This document shows positions 22,533 through 32,933 of a DNA stretch of 34,198 nucleotides, piece by piece. The stretch is from Bifiguratus adelaidae (lineage: Eukaryota; Mucoromycota; Endogonomycetes; Endogonales). The notes beneath the pieces are model-generated. The model had not been told where the DNA came from and did not search any database. It saw only the letters and a list, made by a program, of their open reading frames with translations. The position numbers were made by a program, and so were the translations under genes. The DNA lies in NCBI GenBank assembly GCA_002261195.1, contig MVBO01000156.1, positions 1 through 34,198 of the forward strand. The letters are read 5' to 3'. Within the stretch, counting starts at the first letter, position 1. Every line of letters starts with the position of its first letter.

Positions 22533-23267
22533 AAAGAATTGACGTGTATGAGTACGGTTTGAAATCCATATCCACAATTCGGTCTGGAGGCGTTGCCTTT
22601 TCTAGCTTTTGGCACGGAGCGTTTGCTTTGCCCTTCAGGGGGAAGATCATGCAGGAGATCGTATCTCTGGCGCCATTGCAGTTTCTATGCAACGATCTGT
22701 GCATAACTGCTGAATTTGGAATCCTTTTACCAGACGTGCCAGTTGCCATCATACATATATTGAGTTATGGGCTTGAACGGTTAAGATCAGAGAGCACAGG
22801 CTTCCATTCTGTTCGCTTGCGTTTCTTCTCACCTTTTGCTCCTTTTCACTATATATTACGTTCATTAACAGCATTCATTGCCACAGTGTGCTCGTAATAG
22901 GAGTCAGGGTCGCTCTTGAGATTCGGACTATCCCCATACTAATTTGCATGCCATGGTGAGGCTCGACAGGGAGGAGGAAAGTCCAATATGATCCACCAGC
23001 GGCGACGATTCGCCTTTGTCGTCACCCTTGCCGTTACCAATGTCGTGTACGCATCCACATAGTCCTAGTTGTACGCCACAATTGTCTGTGCAACACTGCA
23101 TCGGCCCCAATCGCGTCCAAAAACGTCCATTGTTGGCATCAGCTTTTCATCCATCTCACGTGTCAACTGTCGCTTCGGTGTCGGAGGGCCGACCGAATTT
23201 GGGGAGGAACACGAGGGAGACTCGAGTGCGTCCGCAAGTATTAGTGAGCAATGCTGAGCCGCGACAA
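22533..23267. other. Intergenic, upstream of glucan synthase
   Basis: About 730 nt between the SDR stop and the likely glucan synthase start. The open frame 22544-22897 (+) directly follows the SDR and has no recognisable domain. The right part is the expected FKS promoter. Confidence 0.4.
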
Positions 23268-26200
23268 ATGAGGTAAGGGAGACCCTTGTAACCGATCGTT
23301 CAAATCGCGATAATTATTTTGGTTTTGACGCGCGCGTGTCTTCTTGGCCATTCCTAGTTTCACATCGCAGTCCAGTGACCTCAATCACCCGCCTTGGCCG
23401 CAAGGACACCGATATACGGAACAATTCCCTGATGATGTCGACTGTGAGTGCATGCTGTTAGATCGAATCGTGAATCCGGATCTTTTTCTAACCTTTGGTG
23501 GAATATTAGTTGTTTCTGTTGCGGATAGGTCCACTGGGGCTGTGAGCCATTGCGAAAATGTGCACCACGAAACGCCACAAATCCCTACACCAGTGCCGTA
23601 CTCGGTCTCCTGCACACAAATGCCCATCACAGAACCGCCGTCTACAGAAGCACACAACATCACTTACACTGCATATCCCTATATGCCAGATGAAACCAAG
23701 GCTGTAATGGAGGAACGGCAGCGCTTCCTAGAGCAGACAGCTACTGCGTTAAATCAAGCCTCCGATGCGTCCTCCACTTACACAGCGACCATCTCCGATG
23801 ACAACCTTCATTCCTCATCGGGTGCAGAGCAATATCCGGCGTGGTCGGATGCGAAACAACCTCCGATCAAACGCGACGAATTCTATACCATCTTACTTGA
23901 TTTACGATATAAATTCGGCTTTCAACATGACAATGTATGCAACATTGATGACTACATACTAACATTACTCGATTCCAGGGCTTCCAGGATGACTCCTGAT
24001 ATGGCTCTACTTACACTTCACGCTGACGTTATTGGTGGAGAGAACGCCAATTATCGAAAGTGGTATTTCGCAACACAATTCAATCTGGACGAGGCATTCG
24101 GTGATCGCAACAATGACGTGCTGCGGTTGAGCACATCAAGGCGACAACGTCAACCATCCAATCGCGTGAAACTAGAGGATTCAACGCCCAACCGCTCCAA
24201 GGCACGTTCCCTGGAAAATGCTGAGACGCGATGGAAGCAACGCATGATGGTTCTGACACCCACAATGATGATTCAGCAAATCGGTCTGTACCTCTTGATT
24301 TGGGGTGAAACCGCTCCGATTCGTTTCACGCCAGAATGTCTATGCTTTCTGTTCAAGACATGTTGGGATTATTATGAGTCAGAGGCAGGCAAGGAAGAGA
24401 TGGTACCAATAGCTGAAGGAATCTTTCTCATGGATATCATACAACCGCTTTACGACTTTATCCGTGATCAAACCTATGAGCTTGTTGATGGCAAATATGT
24501 GCGAAGAGAGAAGGATCACGCAAATACCATTGGGTACGACGACATCAATCAGCTCTTTTGGTATCCAGAGACTTTGAACAGAATTGTACTCAAAGATCAC
24601 AAAATCTATCTTACCAAGCTATCCGCTCCACGAAGATACAAGAGACTCAGGGACGTAGATTGAACTGCGGTCTTTGAGAAACCATACAAGGAATCTCGGA
24701 CGTGGTTTCATCTGCTTGCCAATTTCACGCGCATTTGGATCATTGATGTTGTGATGTTTTGGTACTACACGTCCTACAATGCGTCATTCATGTATCTCAG
24801 CGCCGACAAGAACGTGTCAGCGAACGAGAGTGGCAGTGGTCGGTGGTCGGATTAGGCGGAGCAATCGCGACACTGTTCATGATTGTGGGAACGTTCACAG
24901 AATTTTTCTTTGTCACGTCATCGAACGCAACGACCACAGTTTTGTTTCGACGCCTCTTGCTGCTCATCATAATTCTCATTGCTAACATCACGCCCACGGT
25001 ATATATTGTCTTGTTTAATCGTTCTTCCAACCTCTCCTGGTTTCTCGGTATCGCCCAATTCGGTTTCGGTCTCTTTTGTACCCTTGTCTTTGCCCTGGTT
25101 CCGCCTTCTCGACTATTCCTCTATGAGCGCAGTAATGCTCGTCGATCCATTGCTTCTCAAACCTTCACAGCCAATTTTCCCAAATTGACTGGAGTGAGCC
25201 GTCTCATGTCTATTGGCTTTTGGTTTTGCATTCTCGGTTGCAAATTTGTCGAATCCTACTTCTTCCTCGCACTCTCCTTCAAGGATCCTCTAGCAGTGAT
25301 GGCCCACATGCGCATTGACAACTGCGGGGATAGTCTTTTTGGAAGTACACTTTGCAGAAACATGCCAATATGGACACTGGTGCTCATGTTCTCCATGGCT
25401 CTGGTGCTATTCTTCTTGGATACCTATCTATGGTACATTATTTGGAACACCATCTTTTCCGTCGTACGCGCCTTCTATCTGGGCATCTCGGTGTGGCTTC
25501 CATGGAGGAATGTCTTTGCCATGTTGCCTAAGCTCATGTTCAGCAATTTGATTTTGGAAACCGACAGCGAGATCCGGTACAAACCAAAGGTCCTTTGCTC
25601 ACAGATCTGGAATGCTGTGGTGATTTCAATGTATCGTGAGCATCTGCTGACGATAGATCATGTTCAGCAACTCTTGTATCGGCAGGTGAGTGGTCAGGGA
25701 TATGCAGGAGATATGCAAAGTAATCTGGATGCACAGACAACATCGCCTGATGACGAACGTATCCTTCAACCGCCCTCGCTTTTCACTCCATCATCTGGAC
25801 GCATGGGTAAGCATGAGTTTTTCCAAGTCATAGTGAAGCAGAGCGAAGAATATCATTCTTCTCGCAAAGTCTGTCGACAACCAAGCCAAAGCCACTGCCG
25901 GTAGACAGCATGCCGACATTCACCGTCTTCACGCCCCACTATTCGGAAAAGGTGTTGCTATCTCTTCGAGAAATTATTCGGGAAGAAGATCAACATACCA
26001 AGGTGACTTTGATCGAATATCTCAAACAGTTGCACAAGGGTGACTGGGAGAACTTCGTCAGCGATACAAAGATGCTCGCCAAAGAGTCACATCTCTTCTC
26101 GGACAACTCCCAATTCTCGATTGCAGAACTTGCAGAGAAACAAGATGCGAAATCCGGCAAGAATGGCAATGTGGACGATTTGGCCTTCAATTACATTGGC

Positions 26201-28852
26201 TTCAAGTCTTCTACTCCTGAGTACACCATGCGCACCCGGATATGGGCGTCCCTCAGAGCGCAAACGCTCTATCGCACGGTATCTGGCTTTATGAATTATC
26301 AGAAAGCGCTCAAGCTGTTGCATCGCGTTGAGAATCCGGATCTGGTACATGCATTTGCGAGCTTACCCGAGAGATTGGAGAGCGATTTGGATCAAGTTGC
26401 CAATCGCAAGTTCAAGTTTGTGGTTTCGATGCAGCGATACAACAAGTTCAGCAAAGAAGAAGTCGAGAATGCCGACTTTTTGTTGCAAACCTATCGCGAT
26501 CTTCAGATCGCCTATATCGAAGAAGAGCCTTCTCGGGATTCCCATCAGCCAGCTACCGTGTACTCGGTATTGATCGATGGTCATTGCGAGCGCATGGCCA
26601 ATGGGTACCGCAAGCCCAAATATCGTGTTCGCTTGCCGGGTAACCCCATCCTGGGTGACGGCAAGTCGGATAATCAAAATCATGCCATCATCTTCAGTCG
26701 CGGCGAGTATCTGCAATTGGTGGACGCCAATCAAGACAATTACTTGGAAGAATGTCTCAAGATTCGCAATATTCTCGGCGAATTCGAAGAATATGAGTCT
26801 CCATCCAATTCACCTTATTCCCTCGCTCACGACACTCAGGATAAAGATCCGGTAGCGATCGTGGGAGCTCGCGAATACATCTTTTCGGAGAACATTGGTG
26901 TTCTGGGTGATGTTGCGGCCGGCAAGGAGCAGACATTCGGAACGCTATCCCAGCGAAACCTGGCAAAAATTGGGGGAAAGCTGCACTACGGCCATCCCGA
27001 TTTCCTCAATGTCATCTTTATGATCACCCGCGGAGGTGTTTCCAAGGCGCAAAAAGGCCTTCATCTCAATGAAGATATTTACGCAGGCATGAACGCTTTT
27101 ATACGAGGTGGCCGCATCAAACATACCGAGTACTACCAGTGCGGCAAAGGAAGAGATCTCGGATTCGGCTCCATTCTCAACTTTATCACAAAGATCGGCA
27201 CGGGTATGGGTGAACAGATGCTTTCGCGTGAATACTATTACATTGGAACACAACTTCCGCTCGATCGCTTCTTGACCTTTTACTATGCGCATCCTGGCTT
27301 TCACATCAACAACATCTTCATTATTCTATCGGTGCAGCTTTTTATGTTCGTCATGCTCTTTCTGGGAGCACTCATGTCGACGGTGCCGGTGTGTCCTTTC
27401 AGTATCAATATAACGCAAGAGTTGCCCTCAGGCTGTTATAACCTCTTGCCGGTATTTGAGTGGATCACGCGTTGCGTGCTTTCCATAATTATCGTCTTCT
27501 TTGTCGCCTTCTTGCCTCTGTTTTTGCAAGAACTGACCGAGAAGGGCATCATACGGAGTGTGGCGCGTCTGGGCAAGCACTTCTTGTCGCTCTCGCCCAT
27601 GTTTGAAGTCTTTGTCACGCAGATTTACACCAATTCGATCCTGACCAACCTTAGCTTTGGCGGTGCACGATACATTGCTACTGGTAGAGGTTTTGCTACG
27701 AGCTGAGTGCCCTTCTCGTTATTGTACAGTCGATTTGCTGGACCGAGTCTTTACCTTGGATTTCGAACGCTTCTGATGCTCCTGTTTGCCACCTTGACCA
27801 TGTTGGTTCCTCATCTCACCTACTTTTGGATTACCGCCCTGGCATTGGTGATCTGCTCCTTTCTCTTCAACCCACATCAATTTGTGCTCATCGACTTTCT
27901 GCTTGATTACCGTGAATATCTCCATTGGCTGTCCCGAGGCAATTCAAAGACGCACGGCAATTCTTGGATTGCGTATTGTCGCCTGTCACGAACCATGATC
28001 ACGGGATTCAAGAAGAAGCGACTTGGTGACCCTTCCGAGAAGTTTACGGGCGACATGCCAGGAGCCCGGATTTCGGTCATCATCTTCTCCGAAATCATCA
28101 TGCCTTTCTTGCAAGCCTTTGTGTGCGTGGTTGCCTACTTGTTTGTCAAGAGTGTCGACTCACACATGCCCAATACGTCAAATCACGGACCGTCTGGACT
28201 CTTGCGCATCGCCGCCATCTCGCTAGCACCCATCTTTCTCAATGCCGGCGCTCTGATTGCTTTCTTTATCATTTCGCTCGTCTTTGGACCGGTACTGAGT
28301 CATTGTTTTGTCAAATTCGGAGCTGTCGTGGCTGCAGTGGTCCATACCTGGGCGGTCATCAATCTGATTGCCTCGGTCGAATTCTTGTGGTATCTGGAAG
28401 ACTGGAACACTTCCCGCACCGTCCTCGATGTCATTGCGGCCGCGTCCATTCAAAAAGTTGTCTTCAAGTTGCTGACCACCCTGCTGCTCACCCGCGAATT
28501 CAAGCACGACGGTACCAATCGAGCCTGGTGGTCCGGCACCTGGTACAGCAAGGGTCTCGGCTAGCACGCGCTCTCTCAACCGATCCGAGAATGTCCCTGT
28601 TTGCGGCCGATTTTATTCTAGGTCATCTGCTTTATTCCCTTCGTCGACGTCCTGCACTCTACCATGCTCTTCTGGCTCCGTCCGTCCGAAATGCGCGGTC
28701 CAATCTATAATGCCCGCAAATCGGCTAAGCGGATCCGCACAGCTGTCGTCTACGGTTTCCTCTTTCTTCTCATGACCCTTGTATTCTACGCCCTCTTTAC
28801 CTTTCCCTTAGCCGCCAACTATTTACCCTCACCGAGTAGGATCCCATTGTAG
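23268..28852 (+). pseudogene. 1,3-beta-glucan synthase catalytic subunit (FKS type), disrupted
   Basis: FKS proteins are plasma-membrane GT48 enzymes making cell-wall 1,3-beta-glucan from UDP-glucose. The 5' end is ATG 23268-23270 in a tiny first exon (ending 23272), then introns 23273-23357 and 23444-23509. Strong landmarks follow: LDSRASRMTP, GGENANYRKWYFATQF, ECLCFLFK, GYDDINQLFWYPE, then in the core [47 protein letters not shown] and [19 protein letters not shown]. Lesions: TGA at 24661-24663 where FKS has Trp; a frame change near 24845; another near 25855; TGA at 27704-27706 where FKS has Arg (FATSR); TAG at 28562-28564; and two frame-changing gaps near 28590 and 28632. Reading resumes on the other side each time, ending LFWLRPSEMRGPIYNARK and TAG 28850-28852. 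It is a recent, near-full-length pseudogene unless the assembly is wrong. Confidence 0.9.
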
Positions 28853-28993
28853 CCTCGGACAATCTCGGAAAGTGGGCAACGTCACACTTTTTTTTTTGGA
28901 AGCCAAAACAAGACGAACCCTTACTGTTTGGCACTTTTGACTTCTTTACCTCTCTTCCTTCGTTCTTTCCACTGATTGAATTGACCTGTAAAC

Positions 28994-29994
28994 ATGTCTG
29001 GTAGGTGTCCAAGGGGATAACGGAGTGGGAGAGAATGGAGCGGAAAGAGAACAGGAATGGCCTAACTGAGCGTCCTGGGATTGTTGCGTCTGCGTCATGC
29101 CAAGGCAGGAATTGTAAGAGAACAGATCACACTTCTGTCCTTGGAGCTGGTGGTTTGGCTTTAAGTCTTTGCGACTGACCTTGGCTTTCATTCTAGACAA
29201 GGGACAAGGCGGTGATGCTACCAAGGTACGTTTAGCGCATGGTCTGCTTTCTCGTTCGTTCACCTGGGCTTACCGGTTGGATGACAGGGAGCCAAGCTCT
29301 TCAAGACTCGTTGCGCTCAATGCCACACCGTTGAGGCTGTAAGTAGGCGCTCTACTGCCGGGGAGAAATTGGATCGGATCGAAGTGAGCCAGGCGGTACT
29401 TCTTTTTTTTTTTTTTTGTTGCGCAAAGGTCATAGACCAGGTGGACAAGGCTGGACTTGTTTATGGCATAGAGCATGATCATGGATTTATTTTATGGCAT
29501 GCGGAGAAGGCACCACTTGGCTAACCTTGGCCCGATGTTTTCGCTTCTCCGACGCGCATGAATCTCTCGCTCACCATTTTTTGTTTGTTTCCGAATCGTA
29601 CAGGGCGGTCCTAACAAGGTTGGTCCCAATCTTCACGGTTTGATCGGACGTCAATCCGGTCAAGTGGATTCCTTCTCCTACACTGATGCCAACAAGAACT
29701 CTGGTGTTCACTGGTAAGTCTCGATCGTGTGTGTGTGTGCTTTATACATCTGCCCCTATCCTGGCATTCGGTGTCGAGCCAAAACACATTCCCCATTCCG
29801 AAATTTCCTGACGTCAGTATTTTCTCATCATCGTCTTGTTACTTTTGGCTGTTGACAGGCAGGAGGATACGCTCTTCGAGTACCTCGAGAACCCCAAGAA
29901 GTACATCCCTGGTACCAAGATGGCCTTTGCCGGTTTGAAGAAGGCCAACGACCGAAACGACTTGATTGCTTACCTCAAGGAATCCACCAAATAG
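28994..29994 (+). CDS. CYC1: Cytochrome c
   Basis: There are five exons: 28994-29000, 29197-29225, 29288-29338, 29604-29713 and 29859-29994. They give 110 residues. Exon 1 codes only Met-Ser and one base of Asp. The heme site is CAQCH in exon 3, the axial Met lies in PGTKMAFAG, and [16 protein letters not shown] and [10 protein letters not shown] are standard. Cytochrome c carries electrons from complex III to complex IV in the intermembrane space; like all members it has no cleaved presequence. Intron 3 is long for the window (265 nt) and includes a run of 15 T at 29403-29417; intron 4 has a short GT repeat. The gene begins 141 bp after the end of the disrupted glucan synthase, on the same strand. 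Its family identity is certain; the symbol follows the yeast name. Confidence 0.98.
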
Positions 29995-30177
29995 ATGCGT
30001 GTCCATGGACATACAATTGGAATAAAAGCTTAAAAGACAACTTACACTTGCAGATGCATTCCATGGATACGATCACCAACGGGACGCAGGATGAACATCA
30101 TGTTTGCCTCTTTCTTTTTTTCTGCAATTGCTAGATTATGTACAATTGATTAACTACACAACAGATACAACAAGAAT

Positions 30178-30618
30178 TCATGGTTCATTCAAGAAACGCA
30201 TCCGAACGAGCGTCAAGGCAGCATTCACATCCTCCTTGGGTGTACCTCGAAGTCGACTACGATGAGCCCGAGCCCAAGTACGTTTGCTAAAGCGCGACCG
30301 TTCCCGACGATGATGGGCCAAGATATGCTCAGGCAACTTTTGTTTCGGTGGAGGAGAAGGAGACGAGTGAGGTGGTGAGAGCGGTGCCTTGGAGGAATCT
30401 AGAGCTGCGGTCGAAAGAGTATACAACGCGTGGCCCATAGGATCGAAGGGAAGCGTCTTGGCTTGCATGGGTGGTGAAGGCGACGACGCCGGCGAGGGTG
30501 GAAACATCGAATAATGGTCGGTATGATGGACGTTCCGCAGGTGTCGCCGTACGTTGGACGATACAGCGGGGGTATTGGTCGAAAAATGCTTTTGACAAAT
30601 GGGACAAGTCGTTAACAT
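30178..30618 (-). CDS. Small C2H2-type zinc-finger protein
   Basis: A 146-residue single open frame from ATG 30616-30618 to TGA. Residues 5-31 form a C2H2 pattern, Cys5-x2-Cys8-x17-His26-x4-His31, with a longer middle spacing than the usual twelve. The rest is rich in Pro and Ser (SPASSPSPPMQ, PPHSSPSPPPKQ), then basic, with HHRRERSRFSKRTWARAHRSR, which could be a nuclear targeting and DNA- or RNA-binding surface. A possible 5' untranslated intron (GTAAGT at 30698, ending TAG at 30628) lies just upstream. A nuclear regulator is inferred from finger plus basic tail; the target is unknown. It converges with cytochrome c, with 183 nt between stops. Confidence 0.7.
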   Translation of the reverse strand: MLTTCPICQKHFSTNTPAVSSNVRRHLRNVHHTDHYSMFPPSPASSPSPPMQAKTLPFDPMGHALYTLSTAALDSSKAPLSPPHSSPSPPPKQKLPEHILAHHRRERSRFSKRTWARAHRSRLRGTPKEDVNAALTLVRMRFLNEP

Positions 30619-30698
30619 CCTTGAAGACTAGAGCGTTGCCAAACGTATTTATGGTCATTGGAGATCCCCCGTCGAATTCAAATGAAAAAGAGACTTAC

Positions 30699-31186
30699 CA
30701 ACCCTAGCCAATCATGACCTACTGCTATGAGCGATATGGCGAGATCCAAGGGAGAGGCACTGCAAGCGTGTTCCCCGATTGCAGGTCCATTATGTCAGAA
30801 GCAGTCTCACGGCCATAACTTTAAATGGTTAAAGGGATAGTTTTGCCTCTTTGACTGTGGTCCATGGGCATGGGACGAGGTGCTCCAATGGAGTGCTATG
30901 CAGTGCAGACGATGGTAAACAAGACGCGACGCAACACATGCCTTGACGTCAACTTTATCTGATGCAGCGAGTTGAGAACGTCTAGAAGACTGCTGCATTT
31001 GTACTAGTGGACCGAGCCGTTGGCTAGGCCACTCACACGATCATTTCTACATTGTTCTTTTTGGTTTCATTGTGAGGAAAATGTTGTATCGGTACACACA
31101 CACATATATGAAAGAGATTTCAAAAGTAAATGCCATGGAGAGGCCAGGATGAGGGGAGAGGATGTCTACCGCCATGTTTACTCCCA
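30699..31186. other. Intergenic between zinc-finger gene and E2
   Basis: About 490 nt. It should contain the zinc-finger promoter (left) and the 3' untranslated end of the E2 gene (right). A short CA/TA-rich stretch sits at 31096-31110. No further gene is supported. Confidence 0.4.
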
Positions 31187-32890
31187 TTACAAGAGCATCT
31201 TGAGAGGGTTCTCCATGAAGCCCTTGAAGCTCTTGAGCCATGTGGCACCGACAGCACCATCAATGACGCGATGGTCTGCGCTCAATGAGACTTGCATGAC
31301 GTTAGCCACTCTCATGCCGTTCTCCTTGGTTTCATCGGGGATAAGCTTCTTTTCTGTGCCACCGACAGCCAGGATGGCGCCTTGAGGAGGATTGATGATG
31401 GCAGAGAATTGAGTGATGCCGTACATTCCCAGGTTGGAGATAGAGAAGCTACCACCTTGGTACTCTTGGGGTTGTAGCTTGCCAGCACGTGCACGTGTGG
31501 CCAGGTCCTTGACGCTATTAGAAATAGTAGAGAGACCCTTGGTCTCGGCAGAGGTAACGATGGGAGTAATTAGACCAGTTGGTGTAGCCACGGCGATGCT
31601 GATGTCGGCGGTGTTGTACTGGCGAATGACGTCGCCTTGCCATGAAGAATTGGCCTCGGGATGAGCCTTGAGGGCAAGAGCAGCGGCCTTGATGACGAAA
31701 TCATTGACCGAAAGCTTGTACTTTCCTTCGCCTTCACTATTCAATACCTCGCGAAGCTTGTTGATCTTGTCCATCTCCACCTCCATGGTGAGGTAGTAGT
31801 GGGGCACAGTCTGCTTAGATTCCAGGAGACGTTGAGCGATAACTTTGCGCATGTTGCTGACTGGGATGTCGGTGTAATTGGCAGAAGGAGCAGCAGCGGC
31901 AGGAGCAGCCTTGCTGGGCGCCGGAGCGGCCGCGCTAGGCGCAGCTTTAGCGGAAGGCTTATAGTTCTCCACGTCGCTCTTCGTCACACGACCACCTGGT
32001 CCGGTACCTGTAACCTCACCAATGTCAATGCCCATCTCGTTGGCCAATTTCTGGGCCATGGGCGAGGCCATGATGCGGTCGCCGCTGCCGCCAGAGGTAG
32101 CGGGACCAGGGGACCGTGATCGTTGCGCCTCGGGAGCCTTTGTTGGTTTCTGACCCTTGTTCTCGGCATTAGCTTCCTTGGTAGCCGACTCCTTGCCAGC
32201 TTCGCCCTCGGATGGCACTTGGCCTTCTTCTCCGGTCACGGCAGCCTTAGCACCGGAGCTTCCCTTGACGTCGTCTATGCTGAAGTTTGCAAACTTTTCC
32301 ACGTCGGCCTCATCTTCGACCATGATAGCAATGAGCTAGACATGGATCGAATAAGCATCCCAATGCATCTAAGGGACGCATCGACTCACCGTTCCAACCT
32401 TGACATCCTTGGCTCCCGAATCCACAAGCACCTTGGCAAGATAACCCTCTTCCTGGCACTCAAAGTCCATTTGAGCCTTGTCTGTCTCAATCTCGACCAA
32501 AACATCACCGGGCGCGATGGCATCGCCAACCTTCTTTTGCCAAGTACCAATATTGCCTTGCGTCATGGTCGGCGAGAGAGCGGGCATCTCAACCTTTTGA
32601 TGAGCGGGAAAGGCTATGCAACTCCCACATCAATCAAACCATCCTTGACCCCTATCGATCCCTCCACTTACCATCCGACGCATAAAAGCGCTTTGATCCC
32701 GTCGGCATGTAGTGAGCATAGTGCACGGCCAATGTCGGAGTAGCGCGAACTGCGGTCACCCTCACGCTACGAAGAATGAGATGAGGTCCATATATGCAAC
32801 CTTCTCTTACCTATACGCCCGCACAGGGAGTCGGCCATGAGCCACCGCAGCGCGTAACAAGACCCTCGCAGGACGAGCAAGACGCAACAT
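31187..32890 (-). CDS. PDA2: Pyruvate dehydrogenase E2, dihydrolipoyl acetyltransferase
   Basis: There are four exons: 32811-32890, 32672-32766, 32390-32613 and 31187-32335. Introns are 44, 58 and 54 nt with consistent phases 2, 1 and 0, giving 515 residues. The N-terminus is Arg/Ala-rich without acidic residues, a mitochondrial presequence. The lipoyl domain begins [16 protein letters not shown], with lipoylated Lys104 in [12 protein letters not shown]. After an Ala/Lys-rich linker comes the E1/E3-binding domain ([31 protein letters not shown]), then a Pro/Ala linker and the catalytic core, with the acyltransferase motif His488-x3-Asp492-Gly (HRVIDGA). It transfers acetyl from E1 to CoA in the matrix. 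The start lies only 43 bp from the RhoGAP stop on the same strand, so the 5' untranslated region must overlap or be very short. The symbol follows yeast naming. Confidence 0.96.
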
Positions 32891-32933
32891 GATAAACAAA
32901 AAAACAAAATGAATGCACTTTATAAGTCACAAA

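Noticed and set aside
24830-24870. A short intron removing the frame change in the glucan synthase gene
   Set aside because: Possible GT-AG pairs there are only about 13 or 44 nt, lack a branch site and would delete residues expected in the family.
25990-26734. Several open frames antisense to the glucan synthase core
   Set aside because: They mirror the codon pattern of the real frame and show no domain of their own.
6681-27706. TGA read as an amino acid (altered genetic code), since five in-frame TGA codons interrupt otherwise good frames
   Set aside because: The expected residues differ (Trp, Arg, Gly and others), the same genes also contain TAA or TAG and frameshifts, and at least two other genes end in TGA. 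Pseudogene decay explains it better.
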